DNA of 64,000 nt from Otatea glauca (taxonomy: Eukaryota > Streptophyta > Magnoliopsida > Poales > Poaceae), in the NCBI GenBank assembly GCA_036346275.1, contig CM070720.1:6859278-6923277 (forward strand), read 5' to 3'. The notes beneath the pieces were generated by a model that had not been told where the DNA came from, ran no database searches, and saw only the letters and a program-made list of their open reading frames with translations. Within the stretch, counting starts at the first letter, position 1, and each line of letters starts with the position of its first letter. A program made the position numbers and the translations under genes. This document shows, piece after piece, positions 34,858 to 46,289 of the stretch.

Positions 34858-35828
34858 TGTAGGACCGAAATGACGATCAGAGGGGGGTTGAATGATCCCA
34901 AATTGGAAATTTCCCCCACTCGAAAATGGTTCAACCAAGCCAACAAGCAAATCAATCAAAAGGAGCAAATGGGAAGGAGTAACTGCTCTGTATGGGCGAT
35001 GCTATCGCAGGGAGACTGGTAGCACCAGACTCAAGAACAGCAGCACGAACAGAGTCTAAAAATAGCACGACTCAAAACCAAATCTTGAGGAATCTTTTGA
35101 TCGGCTGGACAAAAACTTATGAAACTTGGTAGATATGATCTTAAGGATGTCACTTATTCCAACCTTCAATTGCAAAGATTGGCGTCAAAGTTTTGACCTT
35201 TTTGCCTGCGAAGGAAAAACACACCTTGTTCAGACAAAACACAATAACTTGATTTTGGACTTGCTCATGGAGTTTTGGTGATCAAGATGATTTTGGACAA
35301 CTTCCCACTTGTCACAGCAAGCAAGAACTCAAGTTAAAATCTCGGCAAACACGATCTACAAGAATGAATCACTCAAGAACACAAGATCGGTTTCTTGCAA
35401 TAAAAATGCAATGATCTTTCGAAATAAGAGGCAATAGCAAGTAGAAGGAGGGGAGGCAAATCCAAATTGCGTATAAGTAGATTGCAAGAACGTAAGTGCA
35501 GAATTTAAATGCTTGAAAGTATGTTGCAGATTTAATGCGCAATGTAAATTCAAGCATAAGAGAAATTATTTTTATTCCTGGAATGGAGGTTTACAAAGCC
35601 TCACAACAAAGTGGGCAAAAAGCTCAAAGGAGCCAAAACCTCTAAAACCTTCAAAACGAGGAAGGCCACCCCTCCCCCTCTATTTATACTACCTTCCTGT
35701 CACCCTCCACCCTTGGATGAAATCGTTCTGCCCTAAGGACCACAAGCAAGGGTTAGGATGATCCCACACACAACCTTACATGGGCTAACCTGAAACCCAA
35801 CAAGCACATCGGATTTTCAAGGAACACT
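34858..35828 (-). repeat. SIRE-type Copia LTR fragment, minus strand
   Basis: Its left end on the plus strand (tgtaggaccgaaatgacgat) is the reverse complement of an LTR 3' end, matching the end of the SIRE LTR at 57146-57189 ('gggatcattca-ccccctttgatcgccatttcg'). 35440-35720 is the reverse complement of 56120-56400 ('ggaggggaggcaaatccaaattg', written here across a short run, and a TATA box with tataaatag). About 970 bp remain of an LTR of about 1.67 kb. It ends at the Copia-1 boundary. Confidence 0.7.
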
Positions 35829-35833
35829 AACTA

Positions 35834-37131
35834 TGTTAGTGTTATGCCCTTGAGGCAATCATTTAGATGATTGTAACATGACTATGTTTATGAATAATAA
35901 TATGATTATTGGTCCAATGAATGTATATCATTGTATTGATTAACAAGTATGTGACTTGCTTATGAAGCTCTTTACTTATTGATGTAATTTGATAAATATC
36001 TCTGATCGGATATCATCGTATAGGACAACGATGAATAGATCAACACATGTAGTGATCGATGATCATGCTTCATAGATCATGGGATATGAAGATATCATCT
36101 ATACATTGTGGACGCATGTTGAAGAACATCAGTTAGATAGACCTGCAATGGGACACTACAAGAATGTTTCATTCTTATGTGCTATCAGTGTATCTCATAC
36201 ATAGTAGATGTATGATCCTTAGACCAGAGATTGTCATATTCCCAACATGTGTAATAGTTTTCCTTGGGGCTATCAAACACTACTTCCTAACCGGATAGTT
36301 ATAAAGGTAGCTTTCATGTTTACTATAAAATGTGCAGAGGGAAGTGAGCAGTCAAGATGGAATTTGCCACTCCAATGAAACGGAGATATATGATAAGGCC
36401 ACTCGTGTGATATGATTAAGGAAGTGCATGGCCATGCCATGATTGAGGAGTCAATCACAACTTATTAATATATCACGGATAGAGAGATGGATTGAATCAT
36501 CGAAGGATGACATGCTTCTCGCCTTGAGTTCAATCTTCATATACTTGGCAAAGGGATTATTACATGAGTACTTTTGATAGGTTCTGTCCGATTTGATCAT
36601 AGTATGTTTGGGAGTTGGCATACTTTGCATGGAGCCGCTACCAACTATTGGATTGAAAAAAGTTTTCCGAATCCATATCCAAACGTACGTGAACCTGCAG
36701 GGTCACAAACTTAATGGGCTGGGACGCATTAATTTGGATTGGATCCGTAATTAATGGAACTCGTGGGCTTAGCACGCTGATGGGCCCTGGTTTAGGGTTT
36801 CATCTTGTGGCTATATAAGGAGGGGAGGAGGGTGGGTGTAGGGTGTGCTTTCCCACGGTTTAGAAGTGATTCACCCGAAACCCTAGCCTCCTCCTCTCGC
36901 GCCCTCGCCGAGCGACTGTGTGCTTGCACATCGACGCACAGTGTTCCATCCTCGACATGTGGACTATCGCGGTGACGCTGCACGCGATCTCGGCGCGGGA
37001 GGACGATCCATGGCAGGCGAGGACGATCCACTCCATTGACGCAACGATCGCGGCGAGGACGATCCACTACATCGACGCGAAGGATTCGCAGAATCGCGCC
37101 TAGTGGTAATCTAATCTGTGATCCCCTTCTT
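35834..37131 (+). repeat. Copia-1 5' LTR (about 1.3 kb)
   Basis: It starts TGTTAGTGTTATGCCCTTGA and aligns with 43212-44527 over the whole length, up to 'cttcttgcgagtagct'. A TATA box (ctatataagg) lies at 36811. The exact 3' end is uncertain because no standard primer site (TGGTATCAGAG) follows. Confidence 0.82.
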
Positions 37132-38360
37132 GCGAGTAGCTTTCGTTATGCGTATATTTTTTGTGCTAGTGTAGCATACCGTGTTCCTTGAGCCCGGCGC
37201 GCTGCCTCGGACCGAGTCGTAGGGTTGCTTTTGTTTAAGTCGTTTTTCAGGGAATTATGTGAAATAGTATGGCCTATGTGTATGTGATGCATGTAATTTC
37301 CACATGGCCTGCGTGCCGTGTCAAGCCATAAGGCTATTTAAATTGTATAATGACCTACGTGTCGACTTGTGATGCTTCAAACCCTCATGTAATTTCCACA
37401 TGGCCTGCGTGCCGTGTCAAGCCATAAGACTATTTAAATTGTATAACGACCTATGTGTCGACTTGTGATGCTTCAACCCTCATGTAAAATTCATTATCAA
37501 AAGTTGTAAGGCGTTGCATCCATAATGATGAAGACGATGGTATCAAGCAAGGTGGCTAGGTGAACAAATCAAGCAAGGTGGCAAGGTGAACAAACAAGCA
37601 TGATGATGGAGATCTTAATGCTAAGGGCCATGCTATTTCACAGCTTATTTTGATTTTATGTGGATGTGTGTTTAATCCTTGCTATTTGCTTTATGCTCAT
37701 TGCATGTGATGCCATGTTCTTAGTAGATATTGTTCATCCCTATATTTAAAATTTTAAATCAAAATGTCCATCCAATTGTTGCACCTATCAAGAATTTAGA
37801 TTGTTATTGATATGACTGCCAAAGTAGTATATCAAAGGCTATCTTAATAGATGATAGGGATGTGTTGGACACATCACGCATAACAATGGTAGATTTAATC
37901 AAGATATCAAAACGGTTTTGGGCTTGAAGAAATAAGTGGTTGGGATTTGATTTCAGTAATGAAGGAACCTATACAAGACAATTGGTGTCTAGGAAAACAC
38001 ACATGAGGCAGATTTCTTAGTTGGCACCCGAAAACGGGAAGTGTTCCCTCCCTCATGTGGGCCCTTGGGGCAGGTTGACCTGGCCATAAGTCAAGTTAAC
38101 GGAGGCATTCATTACTTGTTTTCATACTCAACAAACAAGAGTTACATAAGATGTAATTAGGAAAGGTGTTGCTTACCTATGTCATTAAATTTCTAGCAGT
38201 GATGCCAAAGCTCACTAGTGTTTGATGAATATGGATCTTGAATACTCACTATGTGTCTATAAAAGGGACATAAAATAGGAGTGTCCTTTATTAAAATGTT
38301 TAATAAATTTTTTACATAAACATAGTGCTTAGAATCTTTGCATGTCTTTGTTGTAGTTCA
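37132..38360 (+). other. Copia-1 leader with a 96-bp tandem duplication
   Basis: A non-coding leader upstream of gag. 37291-37386 and 37387-37481 are near-identical direct repeats (atgtaatttccacatggcct... through ...gatgcttcaa). A smaller pair (atcaagcaaggtggcaaggt type) lies near 37543-37590. No gene is supported. Confidence 0.65.
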
Positions 38361-39731
38361 ATGGCACCTTCTCCTACTTCTGCTACACCAGGTTTTGCTT
38401 TGAGATCCGTTTTGGAAAGGGAAAAACTTAATGGAATTAATTTTGTTGATTTGTATCGCAACCGGAGAATTGTTCTCAAGCATGAAAGGAAGGACTATGT
38501 TCTAAAGAATCCAATTCCTGATGAACCAGCCGAAAATGCTCCTCGCAATTTGAAGGTTGAATACGAAAAACATGTTAATGCTTATGCAGATTTCAGCTGT
38601 CTCATGCTTGTCACCATGGACTCTGAGCTCCAAAAGCAATATGAGGACCAGGATGCTTACAATATGATTGTGGGCTTGAAGGGCATGTTTGGGAATCAAG
38701 CAAGAGCTGAGAGGTATGGTATCTCAAAGCTTTTATTTGTTTGTAAGCTGGCTGAAGGCAATCCGGTCAGCCCTCATGTGATCAAGATGATTGGTTACAT
38801 TGGGAGATTGGAAAAACTTGAGTTTCCCCTTAGCCTCGGTTTGGCCACAGATGTTATTCTCCAGTCTCTGCCACAGAGCTTTGAGCCATTCATTATGAAT
38901 TTTCATATGAATAACATGGAGAAGAGCCTAACCGAGCTACATGGGATGCTCAAGGCTGCCGAGGAAAGCATTAAGAAAAAACCCAATCATGTGATGATGG
39001 TTCAGAAAACAACTGCATTCAAAAAAAGGAAGGCTAAGGCTGGGGGAATGGGAAAGAGCAAGGGCAAGGGTAAGGCTCAAGATGAGATCGCAAGCCTCAA
39101 AACTAAGCTTCAGAAGCTTAAAGTTAGCCCTCAACCTGATACCCAATGCTTCTATTGCAAGAAGTCAGGACAATGGAAACGGAACTGCGAAAAGTACTTG
39201 GCAGATAAGAAGAATGGAAATGTGGTTTCCACTTCAGGTATGAATGTTATAGAAATTAATCTTGCTACTTCTTCACTCAGCTCATGGGTATATGATACCG
39301 GTTCGGTTGCTCACATTTGCAATTCGATGCAGGGGCTGATAAAGAGTAGACACATGGCAAAAGGAGAAGTGGATCTTCGCGTGGGGAATAAAGCAAGAGT
39401 TGCTGGTCTTGCCGTTGGCACATACCGATTGCATTTGCCTTCAGGATTAGTTTTAGAACTCAATAATTGTTATTTTGTTCCATCTTTGAGTAGAAACAAT
39501 ATTTCATCCTCTTGTTTGGAACATGAAGGTTATGATTTCAGAATAAAGAACTTTGTTTGTTCAATATTTTTGAATGATATGTATTATGGTCGTTGCCCCA
39601 TGGTGGATGGGTTGTACGTCATTGAACTCGAAGAGAAACCTGTCTATAACATTAATGTAAAAAAGGATCGGCCTAATGATTTGAACCCTACCTTTTTATG
39701 GCATTGTCGCTTAGGCCATATAAATGAGTAG
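38361..39731 (+). CDS. Copia-1 Gag-protease open frame, ending at a premature stop
   Basis: 456 codons from the ATG at 38361 (MAPSPTSATPGFALRSVLER), chosen over the GTG at 38325 because this is where the Gag similarity known from plant Copia elements begins. About residues 30-220 are the UBN2/Gag capsid region (ARAERYGISKLLFVCKLAEG, PHVIKMIGYI). The knuckle at residues 263-276 (CFYCKKSGQWKRNC) has Gln where the family has His, which should weaken zinc binding. The protease active site is DTG at 312-314 (WVYDTGS). The frame ends GHINE plus TAG in the pre-integrase zinc motif (WHCRLGH), where the family continues, so it is a truncated polyprotein. It is the longest clean Gag in the window. Confidence 0.85.
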   Translation: MAPSPTSATPGFALRSVLEREKLNGINFVDLYRNRRIVLKHERKDYVLKNPIPDEPAENAPRNLKVEYEKHVNAYADFSCLMLVTMDSELQKQYEDQDAYNMIVGLKGMFGNQARAERYGISKLLFVCKLAEGNPVSPHVIKMIGYIGRLEKLEFPLSLGLATDVILQSLPQSFEPFIMNFHMNNMEKSLTELHGMLKAAEESIKKKPNHVMMVQKTTAFKKRKAKAGGMGKSKGKGKAQDEIASLKTKLQKLKVSPQPDTQCFYCKKSGQWKRNCEKYLADKKNGNVVSTSGMNVIEINLATSSLSSWVYDTGSVAHICNSMQGLIKSRHMAKGEVDLRVGNKARVAGLAVGTYRLHLPSGLVLELNNCYFVPSLSRNNISSSCLEHEGYDFRIKNFVCSIFLNDMYYGRCPMVDGLYVIELEEKPVYNINVKKDRPNDLNPTFLWHCRLGHINE

Positions 39732-40744
39732 TGCATGAAGAAGCTCCATGGTGATGGACTTCTAACCTCATTTGATTTTGAATAATTTGAAACATGTGAA
39801 TTTTGTTTACTTGGAAAGATAACAAAAGTCCCTTTCACAGGTTTTAGTGAGCAAGCGAGTGAATTATGTGGACCAATAAGCTCGACTGCTAGGGGTGGGT
39901 TTCAGTACTTTTGTAACTTTTACCGATGACTTTAGTAGATATGGATATATCTATTTAATGAGGCATAAATCTGAAACTTTTGAAAGGTTCAAAGAGTTTC
40001 AAAACGAAGTACAAAATCAACTTGGCAAATCAAGAAAACACTTATGATCAGATCGTGGTGGCGAATATTTGAGCCAAGAATTTAGTGATCATCTAAAGCA
40101 ATGTGGAATCATTCCGCAACTTACTCCGCCAGGAACGCCTCAATGGAATGGCGTGTCCAAATGACGAAACCGAACTTTATTAGATATGGTTTGGTCAATG
40201 ATGAGCCAAACAGATCTATCATTATCCTTCTAGGGTTTCGCTCTAGAGACAACTGCGTTCACTTTGAATAGGGTCCCCATCAAAATCCGTTGAGAAGACG
40301 CCATATGAGATATGGACTGGGAGAAGACCCATGTTGTCTTTTCTCAAGATATGGGGATGTGAGGCTTATGTAAAATGTTTACAATCAGATAAACTCGCAC
40401 CTAAATCAGAAAAATGCTTTTTTGTGCGGTATCCTAAAGAAACAAAAGGATATTACTTTTACAAAAGAAACGAGAACAAAGTTTTTGTTGCTGGAAATGG
40501 TGTCTTTTTGGAGAAAGAGTTTCTTTCAAAAGAAATCAATAGGAGTGGTGTGTATCTTGATGAAGTTCGAGAATCACATGAATATGTTCAAGCTACCACT
40601 GAACCTTCACAAGATGTACAAAGTGTTGTACAACCTGTGGAAGAGACTCTAGCCCCACGCAGGTTGTGGAGGCCACGTCATGTACCTATAAGATATGGGA
40701 ATGACATATTATTGTTGGACAATGATGAGCCCACGACTTATTAA
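39732..40744 (+). pseudogene. Copia-1 integrase, degenerate
   Basis: After the TAG the pre-integrase CEFCLLGK half of the zinc motif follows in frame. The catalytic core is scattered over frames: DDFSRYGYIYLMRHKSETFE near 39930, SDRGGEYLS near 40055, and PPGTPQWNGV near 40130, where the usual E-containing segment is broken by a stop. The frame 40331-40744 (SFLKIWGCEAYVK, KCFFVRYPKETKGYYFYKR) is the integrase C-terminal region and connection to RT. Several stops and frameshifts make it inactive. Confidence 0.82.
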
Positions 40745-40750
40745 GAAGCA

Positions 40751-42690
40751 ATGATGGACCCAAACTCTAAAAAATGGCTTGAAACCATGAGATCCGAAAT
40801 TCAATCCATGCATGACAATCAAGTTTGGAACTTGGTCGATTCTCTTGATGGTGTAAAAACCATTGAATGCAAATGGATTTTCATGAAGAAGATAGACGTA
40901 GATGGAAATGTTCAGATCTATAAGGCACGGTTGGTGGCAAAGGGTTTCAAACAAGTTCAAGGAGTTGACTATGATGAAACCTTCTCACCGGTAGCCATGC
41001 TCAAGTCTATCTGGATCATTTTAGCTATTGCTGCATATTTCGATTATGAAATAGGGCAGATGGATGTCAAAACAGCCTTCCTTAATGGGAATCTATCTAA
41101 GTAAGTATACATGATACAACCTGAAGGTTTTGTTGATCCTAAATATACTAAAAGGGTATGCAAGCTTCAAAGATCCATTTATGGGTTAAAGCAAGCATCT
41201 CGGAGTTGGAACATTCATTTTGATGAAGTGGTCAAAGGTTTTGAATTTACCAAAAATGAAGAAGAGACTTGTTGATGGGGATGGCGATCCCGATCTTTTA
41301 GTGAGATGATGATACGTCGATTTGGAGTTGTTGATGGCACCAAATTTAGGGCTTCCTACCAAACAGGTTGGGAGCTTCACAATCACAATGCCAAAACCAC
41401 ACAGATACAAGATCCAATGATCAGTAGTTCCTGCAAGAAAACGAAAATCCGCAAGAACAAAGTATGAAGCAAACCGAAAAGGTAGTATTGAAATCAAACA
41501 AAGAGAACAAGTTGAGGTTCTGTTTCTCGGCTTGGGCGGTCTAGTCGACACGCGCAAACACGAGGAGGGACGCACACGGGGTCTACCAAAACACAACAAA
41601 ACCTGAAAAACGAAGAACAGGGGTGAGAACCCAATATAAAGGGGTACCCACATAAGGGGGGTGCCCAAGAGGGGTGCGGCAGCCAGGAGAGGGGCGCTGG
41701 CCAAAGGAGGGGTGGAACCCTATGAGTACTGGGCCTTGGGCCCAAAAGAAAGGTGGCGTAGCACCATGAATTTCTGTCCCGTGAGATTTTTCTGTTATTT
41801 ACCTTCACTCCAGGAGGAATTTGGCCTCAACATCAGATCCATTGGAAAGGTTATCTCGATACCTTTCAAACGAGTTGTCGAACGTCGAAAACGGAGTTCG
41901 GATGTGGCCGTGGCGTCCGTTTGAAGTACTGCTGCTCCTGGATGGCCGAACCGGACTCGGCGACGAATTGGGCTTTATCTTGGGCCTTCCTTGGCGCGTG
42001 GGCTGTCTTCGGTGGATGTTCTTGATGTGCTGGTCCAGCAAAGGTGGATGGAAAGGACTTGCTTCTGGATTAAGCCCTCCAGACGTCGTAGACGAAGTAG
42101 CGGTCGTAGAGGAAGAAGGGGCAGCGGTTGTATCCTTGGTTGGGATGTCCTCATCACTTGTGTTTACAAGAAGGCTAGTGGGAGCGCACTTGTGTTTCTG
42201 ATTTTGTATGTGGATGACATATTGTTGATCGGGAATGATATTCCTATGCTTGAAGATGTTAAGACTTCATTGAAAAGGAGTTTCTCAATGAAGGACTTGG
42301 GAGAAGCATGCTATATCTTGGGCAAAAAAATCTATAGAGATAGATCAAAAAGGTTAATTGGATTAAGTCAGGAAACATACATTGACAAGATATTGAAAAG
42401 GTTCAATATGCATGAATCCAAGAGAGGTTTCATACCAATGTCACATGGCATCAGTCTCTGCAAGAATCAGTGTCCTTCGACATCTGATAAGCGAGACAGG
42501 ATGAGCAAGATTCCATATGCTTCAGCTATCGGGTCTATTATGTATGCCATGATATGTACACGCCCAGATGTCTCATATGCTCTAAGTGTCACGAGTAGAT
42601 ACCAAGCGGATCCTGGTGATGGCCATTGGATAGCTGTAAAAAATATCCTGAAGTACTTGAGAAGAACTAAGGGTATGTTCCTTGTGTTTT
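40751..42690 (+). pseudogene. Copia-1 reverse transcriptase, split by a solo LTR
   Basis: 40751-41104 encodes the fingers and palm start (IECKWIFMKKIDVDGNVQIY, YDETFSPVAMLKS, QMDVKTAFLNGNL) and ends at a TAA. The next block (QPEGFVDP, KLQRSIYGLKQASRSWN) runs to 41272. RT resumes at 42157 with VYKKASGSALVFLILYVDDI; the catalytic YVDD is intact near 42205, and AIGSIMYAMICTRPDVSYAL follows. The interruption is the LTR at 41273-42156. Confidence 0.87.
41273..42156 (-). repeat. Solo LTR (884 bp) with TGATG...CATCA ends, inside Copia-1 RT
   Basis: It starts TGATGGGGATGGCG and ends GATGTCCTCATCA, flanked by a perfect duplication cttgt (41268-41272 and 42157-42161). Removing it and one duplication restores the RT alignment. 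Read on the minus strand it begins TGATGAGGACATCCCAACC and has an open start (DEDIPTKDTTAAPSSS), a TATA-like cctttatatt near 41640 and an R/U5-like T-rich region. TGATG/CATCA ends recall plant centromeric (CRM-type) Gypsy LTRs; this lineage call is tentative. Confidence 0.83.
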
Positions 42691-43191
42691 AGCGGTGAGG
42701 AAGATCTGGTTGCAAAGGGTTACACCGATGCAAGCTTCCAAACTGACAAAGATGATTTTCGATCGCAATCCAGGTTTGTGTTTACACTAAATCGAGGAGC
42801 AGTAAGCTGGAAGAGTTCCAAGCAAAACACGGTGGCCGACTCTACGATAGAAGCGGAGTACATTGCGGCTTCGGAGGCCGCAAAAGAAGCTGTGTGGATT
42901 AATAAGTTTATCACAGAGCTTGGTGTGGTCGCTAGTGCCACTAGTCAAATGGACATCTATTGTGATAATAGTGGTGCCATTGTATAAGCAAAAGAGCCTA
43001 GATCACATCAGAAATCTAAACACATACTCTGGCGCTTTCACCTTATTCGCGAGATTGTGGATAGAGGTGACATGAGAATATGCAAAGTACATACGGAAGC
43101 CAATGTGGTCGATCCGTTGGCAAAGCCACTGCCACAGCCTAAGCATGAGGCGCACACGAGGTCTATTGGTATTAGATACTTAATTGATTGA
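42682..43191 (+). pseudogene. Copia-1 RNase H, C-terminal end of the polyprotein
   Basis: GYTDASFQTDKDDFRSQSRF, STIEAEYIAASEAAKEAVWI and YCDNSGAIV carry the RNase H acidic residues D, E and D. A TAA at 42985-42987 interrupts the frame, after which it continues in frame (HILWRFHLIREIVDRGDMRI, ANVVDPLAKPLPQ) to TGA at 43189-43191. The domain starts in a different frame from RT. Confidence 0.85.
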
Positions 43192-43211
43192 CTCAAGTGC
43201 AAGTGGGAGAT
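43192..43211 (+). other. Copia-1 polypurine tract
   Basis: The segment aagtgggaga (43201-43210) directly precedes the 3' LTR start TGTTAGTG at 43212. It is the plus-strand primer site. Confidence 0.75.
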
Positions 43212-44527
43212 TGTTAGTGTTATGCCCTTGAGGCAATCATTTAGATGATTGTAACATGACTATGTTTATGAATAATAATATGATTATTGGTCCAATGAAT
43301 GTATATCAATGTACTGATTAACAAGTATGTGACTTGCTTATGAAGCTCTTTACTTATTGATGTAATTCAATAAATATCCCTGATCGGATATCATCGTATA
43401 GGACAACGATGAATAGATCAGCACATGTAGTGATCGATGATCATGCTTCATAGATCATGGGATATGGAGATATCATATATACATTGTGGACGCATGTTGA
43501 AGAACATGAGTTAGATAGACCCGCAATGGGACACTGCGAGAATGTTTCATTCTTATGTGTCATCAGTGTATCTCATACATAGTAGATGTATGATCCTTAG
43601 ACCTGGGATTGTCATATTCCCTACATGTGTAATAGTTTTCCATGGGGCTATCAAACACTACTTCCTAACCGGATAATTATAAAGGTAGCTTTCATGTTTA
43701 CTATAAAACGTGCAGAGGGAAGTGAGCAGTCAAGATGGAATTTGCCACTCCAATGAAACGGAGATATATGATAAGGCCACTCGTGTGATATGATTAAGGA
43801 AGTGCATGGCCATGCTGTGATTGAGGAGTCAATCACAACTTATTAAAATATCACGGATACGAGAGATGGATTGAATCATCAAAGGATGACATGCTTCTCG
43901 CCTTGAGTTCAATCTTCATATACTTGGTAAAGGGATTATTACATGAGTACTTTTGATAGGTTCTGTCCGATTTGATCATAGTATGTTTGGGAGTTGGCAT
44001 ACTTTGCAAGGAGCCACTACCAACTATTGGATTAAAAATGAGTTTTTCAAATCCATGTCCAAACGTACGTGAACCTGCAGGGTCACACACTTCATGGGCT
44101 GGGACGCATTAATTTGGATTGGATCCATAATTAATGGACCTCGTGGGCTTAGCACGCTGATGGGCCCTGGTTTAGGTTTTCATCTCGTGGCTATATAAGG
44201 AGGGGAGGAGGGTGGGTGCAGGGTGTGCTTTCCCACAGTTTAGAAGTGATTCACCCGAAACCCTAGCCTCCTCCTTTCGCTGCCCATGCCGAGCGACCAG
44301 GTGCTTGCACACTAACGCACGGCGTTCCATCCCTGGACGTGTGGACTACTGCGGTGACGCTGCTGCGACTGCGGCGTGGGAGGACGATCCACGGCGAGGC
44401 GAGGACGATCCACTCCATCGATGCAATGACTGCGGCGAGGACGATCCACTACATCAACGCGCAAAGGATTCCGCAACTGCACATCTAGTGGTAATCTAAT
44501 CTGTGATCCCCTTCTTGCGAGTAGCTC
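43212..44527 (+). repeat. Copia-1 3' LTR (about 1.3 kb)
   Basis: TGTTAGTGTTATGCCC... aligns with 35834-37131; by eye most of the length is highly similar, and the last 250 bp are more diverged. A TATA box (ctatataagg) lies at 44191. The match ends at 'gcgagtagct'; the boundary is placed at 44527 to allow the near-matching duplication aactt. Confidence 0.82.
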
Positions 44528-46284
44528 AACTTGAGGAGTCCAGGAAGAAAGACTCAATGCCAATGAGACAGCACAAGAAACTACTAACACTACCCTTAAC
44601 ACAATTTTGGCTTGTCTTGAAGGACTTGCAGGTGCACGCCCTGCAGCTCCTGTTGCTGCACCACAGATGCCCGTCAATCGAGCTCATCGCGCTCATCACA
44701 TTCCCCTTGCTGCTCTGTTTTTCCTAGCAGCTCCTACAGCCGCTGCCAACAACATCGATGCCCCCGATCAGCACCAAACTGAAACTGTGGCCTCGGGTGC
44801 TGACATGGACGATGATGACGCTAACAACTATGTGCAATATGCTGGTGATACCGAGGATGATCATGCTGCTAAGCACAACAATGACCGTGCTCATCGACAG
44901 TTGCGCTTCAACCGACAAGGTATGAGGCGAGATCCCCCGCGTCGTGAGGTATGTGACCATGACCATTCTCATGCCAAGATTAAGTTCATTGTGCCCTCTT
45001 TAATGGGAAATATGATCCTGATGGTTATCTCACTTGGGAGCTGCTAGTTGATCAAAAATTTGAATGCCATGATTTTCCCGAGGAGGGTCAGGTTAGGGCC
45101 GCTACTAGTGAATTTACCGATTTCGCTTCTATTTGATGGAGAGAACATTGCTGTAGTCATGCTGCTAACATACCCAACACTTGGGAAGCTTTGAAATTGC
45201 TTATGAGGCATAGGTTTGTTCCATCGTATTATGCTCGCGAATTGTTAAATAGGATGTAACGCTTACATCAAGATAACAATTCTGTGGAAGAGTACTATCA
45301 AGAGTTACATATTGGTATGTTGCGTTGTGGCGTAGTAGAGAATGAGGAGGCATCTATGGCTAGGTTTTTGGGATGGTTGAATCATGAAATACAAGACATT
45401 CTTGATTATAAAGATTACAACTCCATTACTAGCTTATTCCACCTTGCTTGCAAAGCTGAACGTGAAGTGCAGGACCGCAACACGACGACACGAGCTAGCT
45501 TTTATGCAGGTCGTACAGGGTCATGGACACCGCACACCCCCGCTGTCTCGTTCACTCGTTCGTCTGCACCTTCATCCTCCAACAACAAACAGCGCCCCAC
45601 TACATCAAATACAACACCTCGAGTTTCTGAAGCAACCAAATCAGTACTGCAAGCTCCCATAAAAAGTTCTTCATCGGTTGCTTCGACAGGACATACCAAG
45701 GATGTACAATGCCACTGATGTAAAGGCTATGGACACATGATGCGGGACTGTCCCAGCAAGAGAGTTTTGATTATACGCGACGATGGTGACTACTCCTCTG
45801 CTAGTGATCTCGATGATGAAACATATGCTATGCTTGCAACTGACCCTGCAGGGCGAGACAATGAACCTGAACATGAGGTGGAACATGTTGGAGCTAAAAA
45901 ACAAACTATGGTCCCGATCTTTCGATGAGAAGGGTAACTCTCGATTTGTGGAGAGTCGACGTTGGCGGCCCGACTACAACCGTCCAGGACGTTGCGCCTT
46001 TGCGACCGATACACCAACTCCAGAGGTTATTGATCAGTGGTGGGATTTCGATTAAGCTGTCTTTACAGGTGGTCGTCTGACACAACTGAAGAACAGAAGT
46101 TTGCACAAGGGCTAAACCTAAACTCAATAAAATTGAGTAACATGGAGTGTAGCCTTGATATAAAGAGAAGAGGGGGAGGGCTGTTGCGGCAAGTATTGAT
46201 TTCTGGCCGAAAATTAGACCTACCCTCCTAATCCTTTTGATCTTTAGCTAGGCCTCCTTCCTATTATTCTTATCTATAATTAAG
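44528..46284 (+). pseudogene. Ty3/Gypsy gag remnant with zinc knuckle
   Basis: Segments in order: NANETAQETTNTTLNTILAC near 44557, HAKIKFIVPSLMGN near 44970, VRAATSEFTDFASI near 45090, then the frame 45284-45718 (MARFLGWLNHEIQDILDYKD, SLFHLACKAEREVQDRNTTT). The knuckle CH*CKGYGHMMRDC (45709-45750) has a stop inside. The frame 45737-45928 continues with YSSASDLDDETYAMLATDPA. These are typical of an abundant grass Gypsy Gag. 45929-46284 (a 51-codon frame rich in R and W, then non-coding) is unrecognised. Gypsy-3 follows after its duplication gactc (46285-46289). Confidence 0.8.
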
Positions 46285-46289
46285 GACTC

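Larger units (their letters stand above)
35834..44527 (+). mobile_element. Copia-1: Ty1/Copia retrotransposon
   Basis: It has LTRs 35834 to about 37131 and 43212 to about 44527, and the Copia domain order gag, protease, integrase, RT, RNase H on the plus strand. The bases before it are aacta (35829-35833) and those after it aactt (44528-44532), a possible duplication with one mismatch. Gag-protease is one long frame; integrase and RT are broken, and RT holds a nested solo LTR. The lineage within Copia is uncertain. Confidence 0.87.

Noticed and set aside
45900..46055. Possible additional exon rich in Arg, Trp and Asp after the Gypsy gag remnant
   Set aside because: Short, overlaps the gag frame in another phase, and no family recognised; left as unassigned sequence in the gag remnant.
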